A DNA stretch of 18,695 nt from an uncultured Bacteroidota bacterium (GTDB lineage: Bacteria > Bacteroidota > Bacteroidia > Bacteroidales > UBA12481). The position numbers and the translations under genes are program-made. The stretch covers positions 1 to 18,695 of the forward strand of contig CAILAQ010000473.1 of NCBI GenBank assembly GCA_903832165.1, read 5' to 3'. The notes under the pieces were generated by a model that saw nothing but the letters and a program-made list of their open reading frames with translations, was not told where the DNA came from and did no database searches. The stretch's first letter is position 1, and each line of letters opens with the position of its first letter. This document shows, piece by piece, positions 7,764-15,901 of the stretch.

Positions 7764-7798
7764 GAACTGCCGACTGCCAACTGAAGACTGGAGACTTC
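7764..7798. repeat. AGTC heptamer array, inverted copy
   Basis: Five heptamers gaactgc, cgactgc, caactga, agactgg and agacttc, the reverse complement of the family seen at 7577-7646. With that array it frames a REP-like copy, making a nested composite repeat between the esterase and the next operon. Confidence 0.8.
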
Positions 7799-7804
7799 CA
7801 AAAA

Positions 7805-7837
7805 TTGAGTGGTATTTCAAAATAATACTTATCTTTA
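7805..7837 (+). promoter_or_regulatory. Candidate promoter for the FISUMP-DUF4249-TonB operon
   Basis: TTG at 7805-7807, 22 bases, then TATCTTTA at 7830-7837, one mismatch from TAnnTTTG. It sits immediately after the repeat block and 30 bases before the FISUMP ATG at 7868. Spacing is slightly long; the call rests on the motif alone. Confidence 0.4.
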
Positions 7838-7867
7838 AATCGTCCCCGGATATAAATTACAACCCAG

Positions 7868-8875
7868 ATGAAAGTCCGGTTTTCCTTATTTTTTCTTTTG
7901 ATTTTCTCCTTTGCCTGTGAAAGGGAAAATAATCCGCCGCAAGCCCAGTTCACCTGCTCGCCTTCCATTGGCAATGTTAAAACAATTTTCGACCTTGATG
8001 CCTCTGCATCGATTGACCCGGATGGGTTGAAAACCCTACTGACTTATCGGTGGGACGTAAACTGCGACGGAAAGTGGGATATGGATTTCGGTCCCTGGAA
8101 ATTTTTTAACTGCAGTTTTCAGGTTCCGGGTATTTATGGAGTCAGGCTGGAAGTTAAGGATAGTTTCGGAGCGATTTCTTCATACGTTTATACAGTCATC
8201 GTTGACAGCCTGCACAGCATAACGGATCCGCGGGATGGACAGGTTTATCCTGTTGTTAAGATCGGCAGCTATTGGTGGTTTGCCAGGAATCTTAATATTG
8301 GTAAAAAGCTGGAAGCCTCAGAGCAACTTGCTAATAATGGGGTGATTGAAAAATATATTTATCCGGGATCAGATTCCGATAACCTGTATGGTGGATTGTA
8401 TACCTGGGACGAAGCAATGGCCGGAGAAATCATTGAGGGGACCACTGGGATCTGTCCGCCGGGCTGGCACATACCATCTAATAACGATTGGAAGAATATG
8501 CTGTCCGTTTTCCGAAATGAATCTCCCCCCAGGGCTTTTAGCTACAAAATTTCGAATGTGAGGTTTGTTCCGGATCAGACGGTCATCCATGACAATTATC
8601 TGCAGGCGGGAGCAGTATGGAGGTTGCTGCGTGAAACCGGAAGTACAGGATTTGATGTGATACCGGTGGGTTTCAGGGATCCGGATGGGGTATTCGGATA
8701 TAAAGACTATCATTTTCCGGGAAAAACGGCAAGCTTCTGGACCTCATCCAGTTACGGCAACAGTCGTATCAGAGTGAGAATGTATGCAAATGGGACAAGT
8801 GATGGAGATGTATTTAAATTTGCTGACAATCCGGAATTCGCCTTTTCAATACGATGCGTAAAAGAGTCATTATAA
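7868..8875 (+). CDS. PKD-FISUMP lipoprotein (module B)
   Basis: A 335-residue lipoprotein; hydrophobic signal with lipobox SFAC (C17). A PKD-like domain spans about 25-115 (FDLDASASIDPDG, YRWDVNCDGKWD, VPGIYGVRLEVKD). A FISUMP domain spans about 120-335: DPRDGQVYPVVKIGSYWWFA, YGGLYTWDEA, GICPPGWHIP, ASFWTSSSY and the terminal SIRCVKES. It shares its domain order with the protein at 5388-6374 but is clearly diverged. It is the first gene of a tight plus-strand operon: the DUF4249 gene starts 7 bases after its stop and the TonB receptor follows with overlap. The context suggests a surface protein working with the receptor, possibly displaying or binding a ligand; the molecular role of FISUMP is unknown. 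Confidence 0.87.
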   Translation: MKVRFSLFFLLIFSFACERENNPPQAQFTCSPSIGNVKTIFDLDASASIDPDGLKTLLTYRWDVNCDGKWDMDFGPWKFFNCSFQVPGIYGVRLEVKDSFGAISSYVYTVIVDSLHSITDPRDGQVYPVVKIGSYWWFARNLNIGKKLEASEQLANNGVIEKYIYPGSDSDNLYGGLYTWDEAMAGEIIEGTTGICPPGWHIPSNNDWKNMLSVFRNESPPRAFSYKISNVRFVPDQTVIHDNYLQAGAVWRLLRETGSTGFDVIPVGFRDPDGVFGYKDYHFPGKTASFWTSSSYGNSRIRVRMYANGTSDGDVFKFADNPEFAFSIRCVKESL

Positions 8876-8882
8876 GCAATTT

Positions 8883-9986
8883 GTGAAAATAAAACTATAT
8901 ATAGTCGGTGCAATTACATTGATGCTGCTTTCGCCGGCCTGCAATAACGATATCAGTCTGTTTAATCCGGATCAGGAAAAATCTTATGTGGTTTTTGGAT
9001 TAATCAATTCGACTGATTCGCTGCAGCAAGTCAAGATACGCATGACCTCTGTGACTGATGCTCCGATTACTGATTTAATGTCGGATACCTCTGAGTTTTC
9101 AGCGAACCCGAAACTGGATGTCTCAATACAGGAATGGCAGAAGGATTACTGTGCCACCTTTCATCTGGACCGTGTACTTTATCCCAAGGAGCCGGGGATT
9201 TTCTTTAATGCCCGGAACGATATTTATCAGACAATGATCAGCCCCTATCCGGATATGGCTTACAAATTGATTATCAGGAATCCGGATAATGGCGATCTGA
9301 TAACATCCAAGATTGATCCCGTTCAGGAACCAAAACTTGGCTCTCCAACCTGGCCATGGGTCCGTTATAATTTCAGCAACGAAGGCGATCCGTTTGATAT
9401 CCGTTTTAATGAGGTGCCGAGGGTGCACATATACCTGATAAGATTTATCATCAGATATATGGAAGTTTATGAAAATGGCGATCACATAAAGCAAGCCAGC
9501 TCATTTGTTCATCTTCCCCAATATGTCGATGATCCGCCGGAATACAGCCCGATCCATTTGAATCTCGGTAATGAGCACAATCAGCATATGACCAAACGGT
9601 ACACTTACAATGTTTTCGACCAGATAATTCCGGACCGGCCGAACCTGAGTTACCGGCAATTGATTTGTTTTGAGATTGCTGTATGGGGAGGAGATCAGAA
9701 TTTGAGAAACTATGTGGAGTTCGGTATAAAATTCAGCGACAACCGAAAGCAGTCCTTCACGAATATAGTAAACGGCATCGGGTTCTTTGCCGCCTGCAGT
9801 CATGTTGGTTGCACGGGAATTCTTCCTGATCAGGATTTTATGGATTCTTTGCCACTTTATCCAAGGACTTCGCGGCTGAAATTCCGAACTGAATTATATA
9901 AAACTGATCAATTGCCAGGCTTACTATTAAAGGATGATTTTTTCTCATTAATCCAGGATATCAGGAATGAACAGCAGCCGGATTAA
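8883..9986 (+). CDS. DUF4249 outer-membrane lipoprotein (module B)
   Basis: A 367-residue lipoprotein beginning with a GTG codon at 8883, chosen because it directly precedes the signal and lipobox (LSPAC, C20) and lies 7 bases after the FISUMP stop. The KSYVVFGLINSTDSLQQVKI stretch near the N-terminus and the FTNIVNGIGFFAA segment near the C-terminus correspond to the conserved ends of DUF4249. It overlaps the TonB receptor gene by 20 bases, so the two are probably co-translated. DUF4249 next to a TonB-dependent receptor is a recurrent Bacteroidota pair; the protein is inferred to assist substrate capture at the outer membrane. Its paralogue in module A lacks a receptor partner. Confidence 0.86.
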   Translation: MKIKLYIVGAITLMLLSPACNNDISLFNPDQEKSYVVFGLINSTDSLQQVKIRMTSVTDAPITDLMSDTSEFSANPKLDVSIQEWQKDYCATFHLDRVLYPKEPGIFFNARNDIYQTMISPYPDMAYKLIIRNPDNGDLITSKIDPVQEPKLGSPTWPWVRYNFSNEGDPFDIRFNEVPRVHIYLIRFIIRYMEVYENGDHIKQASSFVHLPQYVDDPPEYSPIHLNLGNEHNQHMTKRYTYNVFDQIIPDRPNLSYRQLICFEIAVWGGDQNLRNYVEFGIKFSDNRKQSFTNIVNGIGFFAACSHVGCTGILPDQDFMDSLPLYPRTSRLKFRTELYKTDQLPGLLLKDDFFSLIQDIRNEQQPD

Positions 9987-12300
9987 ATACTGTCTCTTGA
10001 TATTGCTCGTTGCTTTCAGTTGCCTGCCGCTCCATAGCCAGACAGAAGAGAGAGGTGAGACCTGGGGGGAGATCAAGGGATACGTTTATGAAAATGAGAC
10101 TGGTTATGTGATTCCAATCGCGAGTGTCGGAATTGCAGGAACGACGCAGGGTGCCATCTCAAATGAATATGGATTTTTCGTGATCAGGAAAGTCCCGGTT
10201 GGCAGCCAGATCCTGGTGGTCCGGTGTATCGGTTACGAAGAGTTCAGGCAAACAGTGAATGTACACATGGCACAGCTGGAGAGCGTTGTGATAAAGTTGA
10301 CAAAAAGGACAGTCGAGTTGAAGGAGGCCATTATCAGCGGCGACCGGAGGCGATGGGAGCGGATGACACCGGTTGGCACCCAGCGAATGACGGCTGAGTC
10401 GATGAGCAGGACACCAACACTGGGTGTTCAGAGTGATCTTGCACAGGTTTTGCAAACCTTGCCCGGGGTGATTTTTTCCGGCGATCGTGGCGGCCAGCTC
10501 TACGTGCGTGGCGGCGCTCCGATTCATAATAAGGTGCTTCTTGACGGCATGACAGTCATCAACCCTTTTCATTCCATCGGATTTATGTCGGTATTCGATA
10601 CGGAGGTTCTCCAAAGTGTCGACGTATACTCTGCTGCCTATGGTGCTCAATACGGAGGAAGAGTATCATCGATCATGGATATCCGAACCAGACCGGGTAA
10701 CCGGACGACCATGAGGGGTACTGCCAGTCAGTCCAACATTGGCTTCGGTCTTCTGCTGGAAGGGCCACTTAAAAAGATGACCGATTCGACTGCTGGTTCA
10801 ATATCTTATATCCTTTCGACCAAAGGTTCTATCCTTCAGGCAACAGCCCCGGTTATTTATCCCTGGCTGGATTCCCTCGGATTACCCTATCGATATAATG
10901 ACTTTTACGGAAAGATCTCATTTATGGAGAAAAACGGTAACCTTTTTGATGTTTTCGGACTCCATTATACTGATGCAGTAAACTACAAATCCGCTATCAA
11001 TTCTCAATGGAGTACAACCGGCGGAGGATTCGGTTTCGTAATTTCACCTACCCAAAGCAATACGTTATTTGTCAACAGACTGGCAATGAGCAGGTATGCT
11101 GCTGCCTTTGATGATCCTTCAACAACACCGAAAAGTACGATTTACGATAATCTGGATATGAGTATCAAGGGTATTCATATGCATAACCGGTTTGAGCTGG
11201 TCTGGGCTGCTGAGTTTTCTGCTATTCATACACGGTACTCCTATATCCGATATGATGCGATGCATGTCACTAACGACTTATATACCAGTGATGCCATTGT
11301 CCTGTTTCAGGGTAAAATACTGTGGCCAAAATGGATACTTGAGCCAGGAATCCATATGAGGATTTACTCGGCAATTTTTAACCTGATGCCTGAGCCCCGG
11401 CTCAAGGCCCGATATAATATTTCTGATAACCTGAGCCTCAACCTGGCTGCTGGACTGTATTCACAAAACCTAACCGCAACGAGTGCTGAACAGGATGTTG
11501 TTTCGGTATTTCAGGGATACAATACCGGTGTTGAAACTGTGCAGGACTATTTCAGGGGACAGCGGATTTACAAACCTACCCAGCAAGCCTGGCATGCTGT
11601 GGCCGGTTTGAGCTGGTTTGATAAGCACAATCTTAAACTTTCTGTCGAGACTTATGTGAAGGATTTTTATCGTCTGATCAATAATAATCCGCATCAGATC
11701 TACAACTATCTGGGCTACGATCCCGATTTTCCTGAATACTTATCAAGTCCGTATATTTATGAAACAGGATGGTCGTATGGGATCGATTTTCTTTTGGATT
11801 ATTCCGAAACTAATTGGTCTGTATGGGCCGCCTATTCTTATGCCTATGTTATCCGCGAGGATGAATTTGTGAAGTATGTCCCTCATTTCGATCGCCGTCA
11901 CAACCTCAACCTGCTGGGAAATTATCGCTTTGGAAAAGACCGGGGCTGGACCGTTAAAGGGCGGTTCCAGATTGGCTCAGGATTTCCATTCACTCAAAAT
12001 GCCGGATTTTATGAAGAGTTTAAGAATGAGGACGGCACATTCTGGTTGGATCCTTACAGTCAGGGTGATCTTGCAATATTATACGGGCCGATCAATGGGG
12101 GACGTCTTCCTGCCTATCACCGGCTTGATTTGTCGCTCAGCAGAATCTGGAAATTTCTCCAGGGCCGGCAGCTGGAACTGGCAGCCAGTATTCTGAACTT
12201 ATATAACCGGCAAAATGTATTTTATTTCGATCGGGTCACCCAGACACGCGTTAATCAGTTGCCGATCATGCCGAGCTTTGGGGCGGTGCTTAAATTCTGA
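9967..12300 (+). CDS. TonB-dependent outer-membrane receptor with carboxypeptidase-regulatory-like domain
   Basis: A 777-residue protein with a type I signal peptide at about 1-24. Residues 35-112 form a carboxypeptidase D regulatory-like domain (GYVYENETGYVIPIASVGI, ISNEYGFFVIRKVPVGS, VRCIGYE). Residues about 155-245 are the plug (VLQTLPGV, LYVRGGAP, KVLLDGM, AAYGAQYGGRVSSIMDI). The rest is a beta-barrel ending in phenylalanine, the usual C-terminal signal for outer-membrane insertion. Such receptors use TonB-ExbBD energy to import ligands. It is shorter than typical SusC proteins and has no SusD neighbour; the DUF4249 gene overlapping its start is its likely partner. No sensor or anti-sigma gene is nearby, so the ligand and regulation are unknown. 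The TGA stop abuts the heptamer array at 12302. Confidence 0.92.
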   Translation: MNSSRIKYCLLILLVAFSCLPLHSQTEERGETWGEIKGYVYENETGYVIPIASVGIAGTTQGAISNEYGFFVIRKVPVGSQILVVRCIGYEEFRQTVNVHMAQLESVVIKLTKRTVELKEAIISGDRRRWERMTPVGTQRMTAESMSRTPTLGVQSDLAQVLQTLPGVIFSGDRGGQLYVRGGAPIHNKVLLDGMTVINPFHSIGFMSVFDTEVLQSVDVYSAAYGAQYGGRVSSIMDIRTRPGNRTTMRGTASQSNIGFGLLLEGPLKKMTDSTAGSISYILSTKGSILQATAPVIYPWLDSLGLPYRYNDFYGKISFMEKNGNLFDVFGLHYTDAVNYKSAINSQWSTTGGGFGFVISPTQSNTLFVNRLAMSRYAAAFDDPSTTPKSTIYDNLDMSIKGIHMHNRFELVWAAEFSAIHTRYSYIRYDAMHVTNDLYTSDAIVLFQGKILWPKWILEPGIHMRIYSAIFNLMPEPRLKARYNISDNLSLNLAAGLYSQNLTATSAEQDVVSVFQGYNTGVETVQDYFRGQRIYKPTQQAWHAVAGLSWFDKHNLKLSVETYVKDFYRLINNNPHQIYNYLGYDPDFPEYLSSPYIYETGWSYGIDFLLDYSETNWSVWAAYSYAYVIREDEFVKYVPHFDRRHNLNLLGNYRFGKDRGWTVKGRFQIGSGFPFTQNAGFYEEFKNEDGTFWLDPYSQGDLAILYGPINGGRLPAYHRLDLSLSRIWKFLQGRQLELAASILNLYNRQNVFYFDRVTQTRVNQLPIMPSFGAVLKF

Positions 12301-12301
12301 A

Positions 12302-12378
12302 CAGTCGGCAGTCATCAGTACTCAGTCTTCAGTTGGCAGCCTGAGTACTGGGTACTGGGTACTGAGTACTGAGAACTG
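12302..12378. repeat. Heptamer array between convergent TonB receptor and GH78 genes
   Basis: Eleven consecutive 7-base units: cagtcgg, cagtcat, cagtact, cagtctt, cagttgg, cagcctg, agtactg, ggtactg, ggtactg, agtactg and agaactg. The first half reads CAGTNNN and the second half is its inverse (NNNACTG), so the array is internally inverted. It runs directly into a GTGACNN array at 12376 and fills the whole space between two converging genes. Confidence 0.88.
12316..12350. terminator. Possible bidirectional terminator hairpin formed by the heptamer array
   Basis: cagtactcag (12316-12325) and ctgagtactg (12341-12350) are perfect 10-base inverted repeats around a 15-base loop. The position between converging genes suits a bidirectional terminator, but no T-tract follows on either strand, so the role is uncertain. 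Confidence 0.35.
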
Positions 12379-12396
12379 TCACTTGTCACTTGTCAC
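12376..12396. repeat. GTGACNN heptamer array 3 (3 units)
   Basis: Units ctgtcac, ttgtcac and ttgtcac on the plus strand, GTGACAA/GTGACAG on the minus. They encode the last residues (VTSDK) and the TGA stop (12381-12379) of the GH78 gene. Confidence 0.88.
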
Positions 12397-14793
12397 AACA
12401 TACTTCCCCTCAGAAACCCAGATTCCGCCATCTTCGGACTTTCCCTCGAAGGCGGTACCATTCACCAAAACGTTCTTCCCGGGTATCCTGATCAGTGCCC
12501 TGGTTCCGGCCGGCACCTCAACGGTCAGCTCAAACTTCTGTCCCTCATGCGTCCAGCTCACCGGGATATTTCCAACCGGTGATGGGATAATTCCTTTGGC
12601 CCATTTCAGATCACCTGGGTGAGGTGCAATCCGGAACTCCTTCCAGCCCGGAGAAAGTGGTTCCGCTCCAAGAACTTTCTGCGGCAAAAGCGCGGTGGGC
12701 CCCGAGCACCAGGCGTGTGAGGTTGATCCTATATCGCCGGTCCACTCCTCCACGTTCCAGCCTTCCTGCCAGCCGCCATTGAATGATTTGAGCTTCATCT
12801 GATCGCCCCAGTATTTTCGGATATAATCGAGGGTATACTGGTCTTCTTTATCGAACATGGAATAGGCAACATAATAGGCGAAAGACATCTCACTGTGCCT
12901 TCCCTGGCTTTTAATGTAGTTGATAACAAAATCCTTATCCGAATCCTCGACCAAGCCATAAAGCAGTGCATAAACCTGCGTCTGCTGACTGAACTGCTCG
13001 CTGCCGTAGCTGTCGGCATAAAGTTTCTGCTGCGGTGACCAGAACCATTGCCTGATATTATTTTTCAATGTTAAGGCCAGATTTTCCCATTTTGATGCCT
13101 GAGCAGGATCATCAGTCACGGTTTTTGCCAGATCAGCTGCCTGTTTCAGAGCAGCATAATAGAGACAGTTCAACGCTGTGATTTCTTTAGTCTGGTCCAT
13201 CGGATAGGTATCAGGATGATCCAGCACGATCCAGCCGGGAACGTTGGATAAAACTCCATGTTCTGCGCCGATCAAGGTCTCAAATTTCCCCATCAGCTTA
13301 ACCAGGTTTGGGTATACCTGCCTGATGAGATCCTTATTCCCAAAATAGCTGTAATACTCGCCCAGCATGATTACCCATTCGAGTTCATAGTCGACCAGGT
13401 ATCCCGATGTGCCCTCACCGATCAGCCAGTCGGTGGGGTAGCGTGAACGGATTGATCCGTCTTTTTCCCATCGTTGCGACCAGGCTCCCGACAGGATATT
13501 ATAGCGGGTAAGAAATTCGGAGCTTAATCCGGAAGCATAGAAAGCGTATTTCAGAAGATATCTGGAATCCCCTGCAATGTATTGTGTTTGCTCTCTCCAG
13601 GGGGTATCCATGTAGGTGTCCTGACTGCACAATTTCAGGGTGTACCGGCCGGCACTCCATATCCGGTTAAGTAAATCATCGGAGCACTCAAAACTGCCTT
13701 CGTCGGATACTGCGTAATGCCTGTTAACTGCTGATATCTCTTTGATAATCATATTTGTGTCGGCTCGAAATGTCAGATACCGGAATCCCCGCCAGGTGAA
13801 AGGGCTCCACTCCTGATCACCTTTACGGGTGAAATAATCATCCTCATATTTTACGCGCCTCAAAAAATCGGTCCAACGGTCGGCGAATAACCTTTCTCCC
13901 GTTCCTATTGTAAAATCGACTCCCTCCTTTTTTGCCGTCATTTTTAATACAGGAACGCCCGTAATCTCCTTGCCGAAATCATATACTACCCATCCATTAA
14001 CTATCCAATGATTAACAGGATATACCTTTTCGCGGAAAAGAGGCGGTCGTTCAATCAGGACAATGTTATTCCATGGGGCAATTGGAGGAATGCCAATTTG
14101 AACTGTCTTTTGCCAGCGAGAATCGTCGAAGCCGTTTTTCTGCCAGTTGAGCGGCATTTTACGGACATCGAATTTCTCCATAAACCCGATAAGGTTCGGA
14201 GCACCATCGCCAGAACCTGTCCGCAACTCTGAATTCGGGTCCCAGCCGGTATTGGTGGAAATCATCCAGGAATCATCGGTGTTGACCTCAATTTTTGAAT
14301 GGTCGGGCAGGAGGGCATCCGACTGGAAGAAGAATCCACCGCGGGCATTGATCCGGTGGTGCATACCGATACCATAATTATATACAATGGCTGAAATGGT
14401 GTTCTCCCCTTTTTGAAAAAGCGGAGTCAAATCGAACTTCTCATAAACCTGAAATTCCGGGTCGCTGTTCATCGGACACCGGTCGACCAGCTTGCCGTTC
14501 ACATACACATCTGCTACGGCATAGGCTGATATATAAGCGATTAAGCTATCAGGCTTGTCAATAAACTTAATTGTTTTCCTGACCAGCAGATATTGATTTC
14601 GTGGATTTTGTTCCCCCGGAGCCCATATCCATTGTGCGGTTGCCTTTTTCCCGTCGAGAAGGTTTGATGGCGGGGCGATGGTGCCTCTGGATTTGCCTGA
14701 TACAGCAGCTGGCTGTGGAACCGCAAATGCGAAATTGGAAAGACAGATGGACACAAATAGTGTGAACAGTATAAATTTTCTCATTTTTTTCAT
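12379..14793 (-). CDS. GH78 alpha-L-rhamnosidase
   Basis: An 804-residue secreted enzyme with a type I signal peptide (cleavage after AFA, about residue 24). N-terminal beta-sandwich modules cover about 45-330 (ATAQWIWAPGEQNPRNQYLL, AYAVADVYVNGKLVDRCP, WVVYDFGKEITG). The (alpha/alpha)6 catalytic domain covers about 360-700, and a C-terminal beta-sandwich follows (SPVGNIPVSWTHEG, EVPAGTRALIRIPG). The GH78 catalytic motif is present as DTPWREQTQYIAGD, with the predicted general acid E401 and D396/D409 nearby; STSHAWCSGP holds H693 and W695. It should release alpha-linked L-rhamnose from plant or bacterial glycans. It starts only 4 bases after the ATPase stop on the same strand, so it has no room for its own promoter downstream of that gene. 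Start at 14793; an in-frame ATG at 14784 is an alternative. Family firm, substrate inferred. Confidence 0.92.
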   Translation of the reverse strand: MKKMRKFILFTLFVSICLSNFAFAVPQPAAVSGKSRGTIAPPSNLLDGKKATAQWIWAPGEQNPRNQYLLVRKTIKFIDKPDSLIAYISAYAVADVYVNGKLVDRCPMNSDPEFQVYEKFDLTPLFQKGENTISAIVYNYGIGMHHRINARGGFFFQSDALLPDHSKIEVNTDDSWMISTNTGWDPNSELRTGSGDGAPNLIGFMEKFDVRKMPLNWQKNGFDDSRWQKTVQIGIPPIAPWNNIVLIERPPLFREKVYPVNHWIVNGWVVYDFGKEITGVPVLKMTAKKEGVDFTIGTGERLFADRWTDFLRRVKYEDDYFTRKGDQEWSPFTWRGFRYLTFRADTNMIIKEISAVNRHYAVSDEGSFECSDDLLNRIWSAGRYTLKLCSQDTYMDTPWREQTQYIAGDSRYLLKYAFYASGLSSEFLTRYNILSGAWSQRWEKDGSIRSRYPTDWLIGEGTSGYLVDYELEWVIMLGEYYSYFGNKDLIRQVYPNLVKLMGKFETLIGAEHGVLSNVPGWIVLDHPDTYPMDQTKEITALNCLYYAALKQAADLAKTVTDDPAQASKWENLALTLKNNIRQWFWSPQQKLYADSYGSEQFSQQTQVYALLYGLVEDSDKDFVINYIKSQGRHSEMSFAYYVAYSMFDKEDQYTLDYIRKYWGDQMKLKSFNGGWQEGWNVEEWTGDIGSTSHAWCSGPTALLPQKVLGAEPLSPGWKEFRIAPHPGDLKWAKGIIPSPVGNIPVSWTHEGQKFELTVEVPAGTRALIRIPGKNVLVNGTAFEGKSEDGGIWVSEGKYVVTSDK

Positions 14794-14797
14794 GAGT

Positions 14798-15898
14798 TTA
14801 ACCTTTTAGTCTGCGAATAAGCCAAATTTTAAAGAACACATCGTCAATGGAATAGGATGATTTATTCTTTAATAAATACCCCTCTTTTACCAGGCGTTTA
14901 AGGCTACTGTAAATGGTGCTAACAGGTAAAAGCTCGACCTGTGGCGAGAATTCCTTTGACATTGGTTGGGCATCGGATTGAACCATACCGATCATCAATT
15001 TCCGATCGGTCGTATTCAAAGTATTAAAAAGTCGCTCATAGGTATGGTCCTGAGTCCTTATCAGATCATCCAATGCCTGGTCTACCGGTATTGAATTTTT
15101 TGGATCAAATGATAGAACTTCCCATACAAAAAAAGCAAGTTGCTGTGTAAAGTAGGGGTGAGAACCGCTTATTTCAAGTATTTGTTTTGCAAGCAGATCA
15201 GGATTCTTGGCAATTCCGGTTAATCGTACGCTTAAGTATTCTGAAAATAGTTTTGCCGGAATTTTCTCAAGAGCCAAAACAATTCCAAAATGATAAAAAG
15301 GTGATTTTTTTTTCTCAAAAATTTCACGGATCATTGACTCCTGGCTTCCCAGAAAAACGTAGTTGCAGTTTTGGTGAGTCTGCATGATTGATCTTAACTG
15401 GCGGATCAAATTTTTATCAATACGGAAAACTTCCTGAAACTCATCCAAGATGATTACCGGCTTTTTGTGCGATTTCCCGAGCTGATCGATAAGATTGAGG
15501 ACGTCCTCTAACTCTGCATTCCCACTGGCCTTGAATGGATTAAACATGACCTCAATCTCATTTGAAATTGGATTTATCGTGAGCGAAGGGACTATCCGAA
15601 AATTCCTTATTTGGGTTCTTAACTTTTGACTTGGGTAATTTCGAAAAACCTTTTTTAATAGCTGGGATGCGAGATCAACAGATGAATTAATAAGTTGCAT
15701 ATCCACAAAAAGAATCGGACGATGGATAGATTCCATGGCCTTAAAAACCAGGCTTGTTTTACCGAATCTTCGGGGTCCGATAATGATCAAATGATTGGCA
15801 CTATTCAATATGGATTCGACCTGCTTAATTTCTTTCTCCCGATCTGTAAAATAGGGATCGCTTACCAGTGTTCCGAACTTGAAAGGATTTGACTTCAT
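14798..15898 (-). CDS. AAA-family ATPase (archaeal ATPase_2 type) with C-terminal winged helix
   Basis: A 366-residue protein from ATG 15898-15896. This start is preferred over the ATG at 16024 because the family begins near NPFKFGTLVSDPYFTDRE and because the extension would translate the palindrome and the divergent intergenic region. Walker A is GPRRFGKTS (41-49), Walker B is VIILDE (148-153), and a sensor-like GSQESM occurs at 184-189. ISGSHPYFTQQLAF (244-257) is typical of the ATPase_2 family, and residues about 320-350 (LLPVSTIYSSLKRLVKEGYL) look like a winged helix-turn-helix. These ATPases are widespread in archaea and Bacteroidota, often as isolated single genes, and their function is mostly unknown. 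The predicted DNA-binding domain and the 18-base-arm inverted repeat 3 bases upstream suggest autoregulation or a selfish, element-like unit. GH78 follows after 4 bases. Confidence 0.88.
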   Translation of the reverse strand: MKSNPFKFGTLVSDPYFTDREKEIKQVESILNSANHLIIIGPRRFGKTSLVFKAMESIHRPILFVDMQLINSSVDLASQLLKKVFRNYPSQKLRTQIRNFRIVPSLTINPISNEIEVMFNPFKASGNAELEDVLNLIDQLGKSHKKPVIILDEFQEVFRIDKNLIRQLRSIMQTHQNCNYVFLGSQESMIREIFEKKKSPFYHFGIVLALEKIPAKLFSEYLSVRLTGIAKNPDLLAKQILEISGSHPYFTQQLAFFVWEVLSFDPKNSIPVDQALDDLIRTQDHTYERLFNTLNTTDRKLMIGMVQSDAQPMSKEFSPQVELLPVSTIYSSLKRLVKEGYLLKNKSSYSIDDVFFKIWLIRRLKG

Positions 15899-15901
15899 TG
15901 C

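Noticed and set aside
7633..7974. 113-codon minus-strand frame over the repeat block
   Set aside because: It mainly translates the AGTC and REP-like repeats and overlaps the start of the FISUMP gene.
12215..12622. 135-codon plus-strand frame across the TonB/GH78 junction
   Set aside because: It overlaps the ends of two well-supported genes and reads through the heptamer arrays; no domain is seen.
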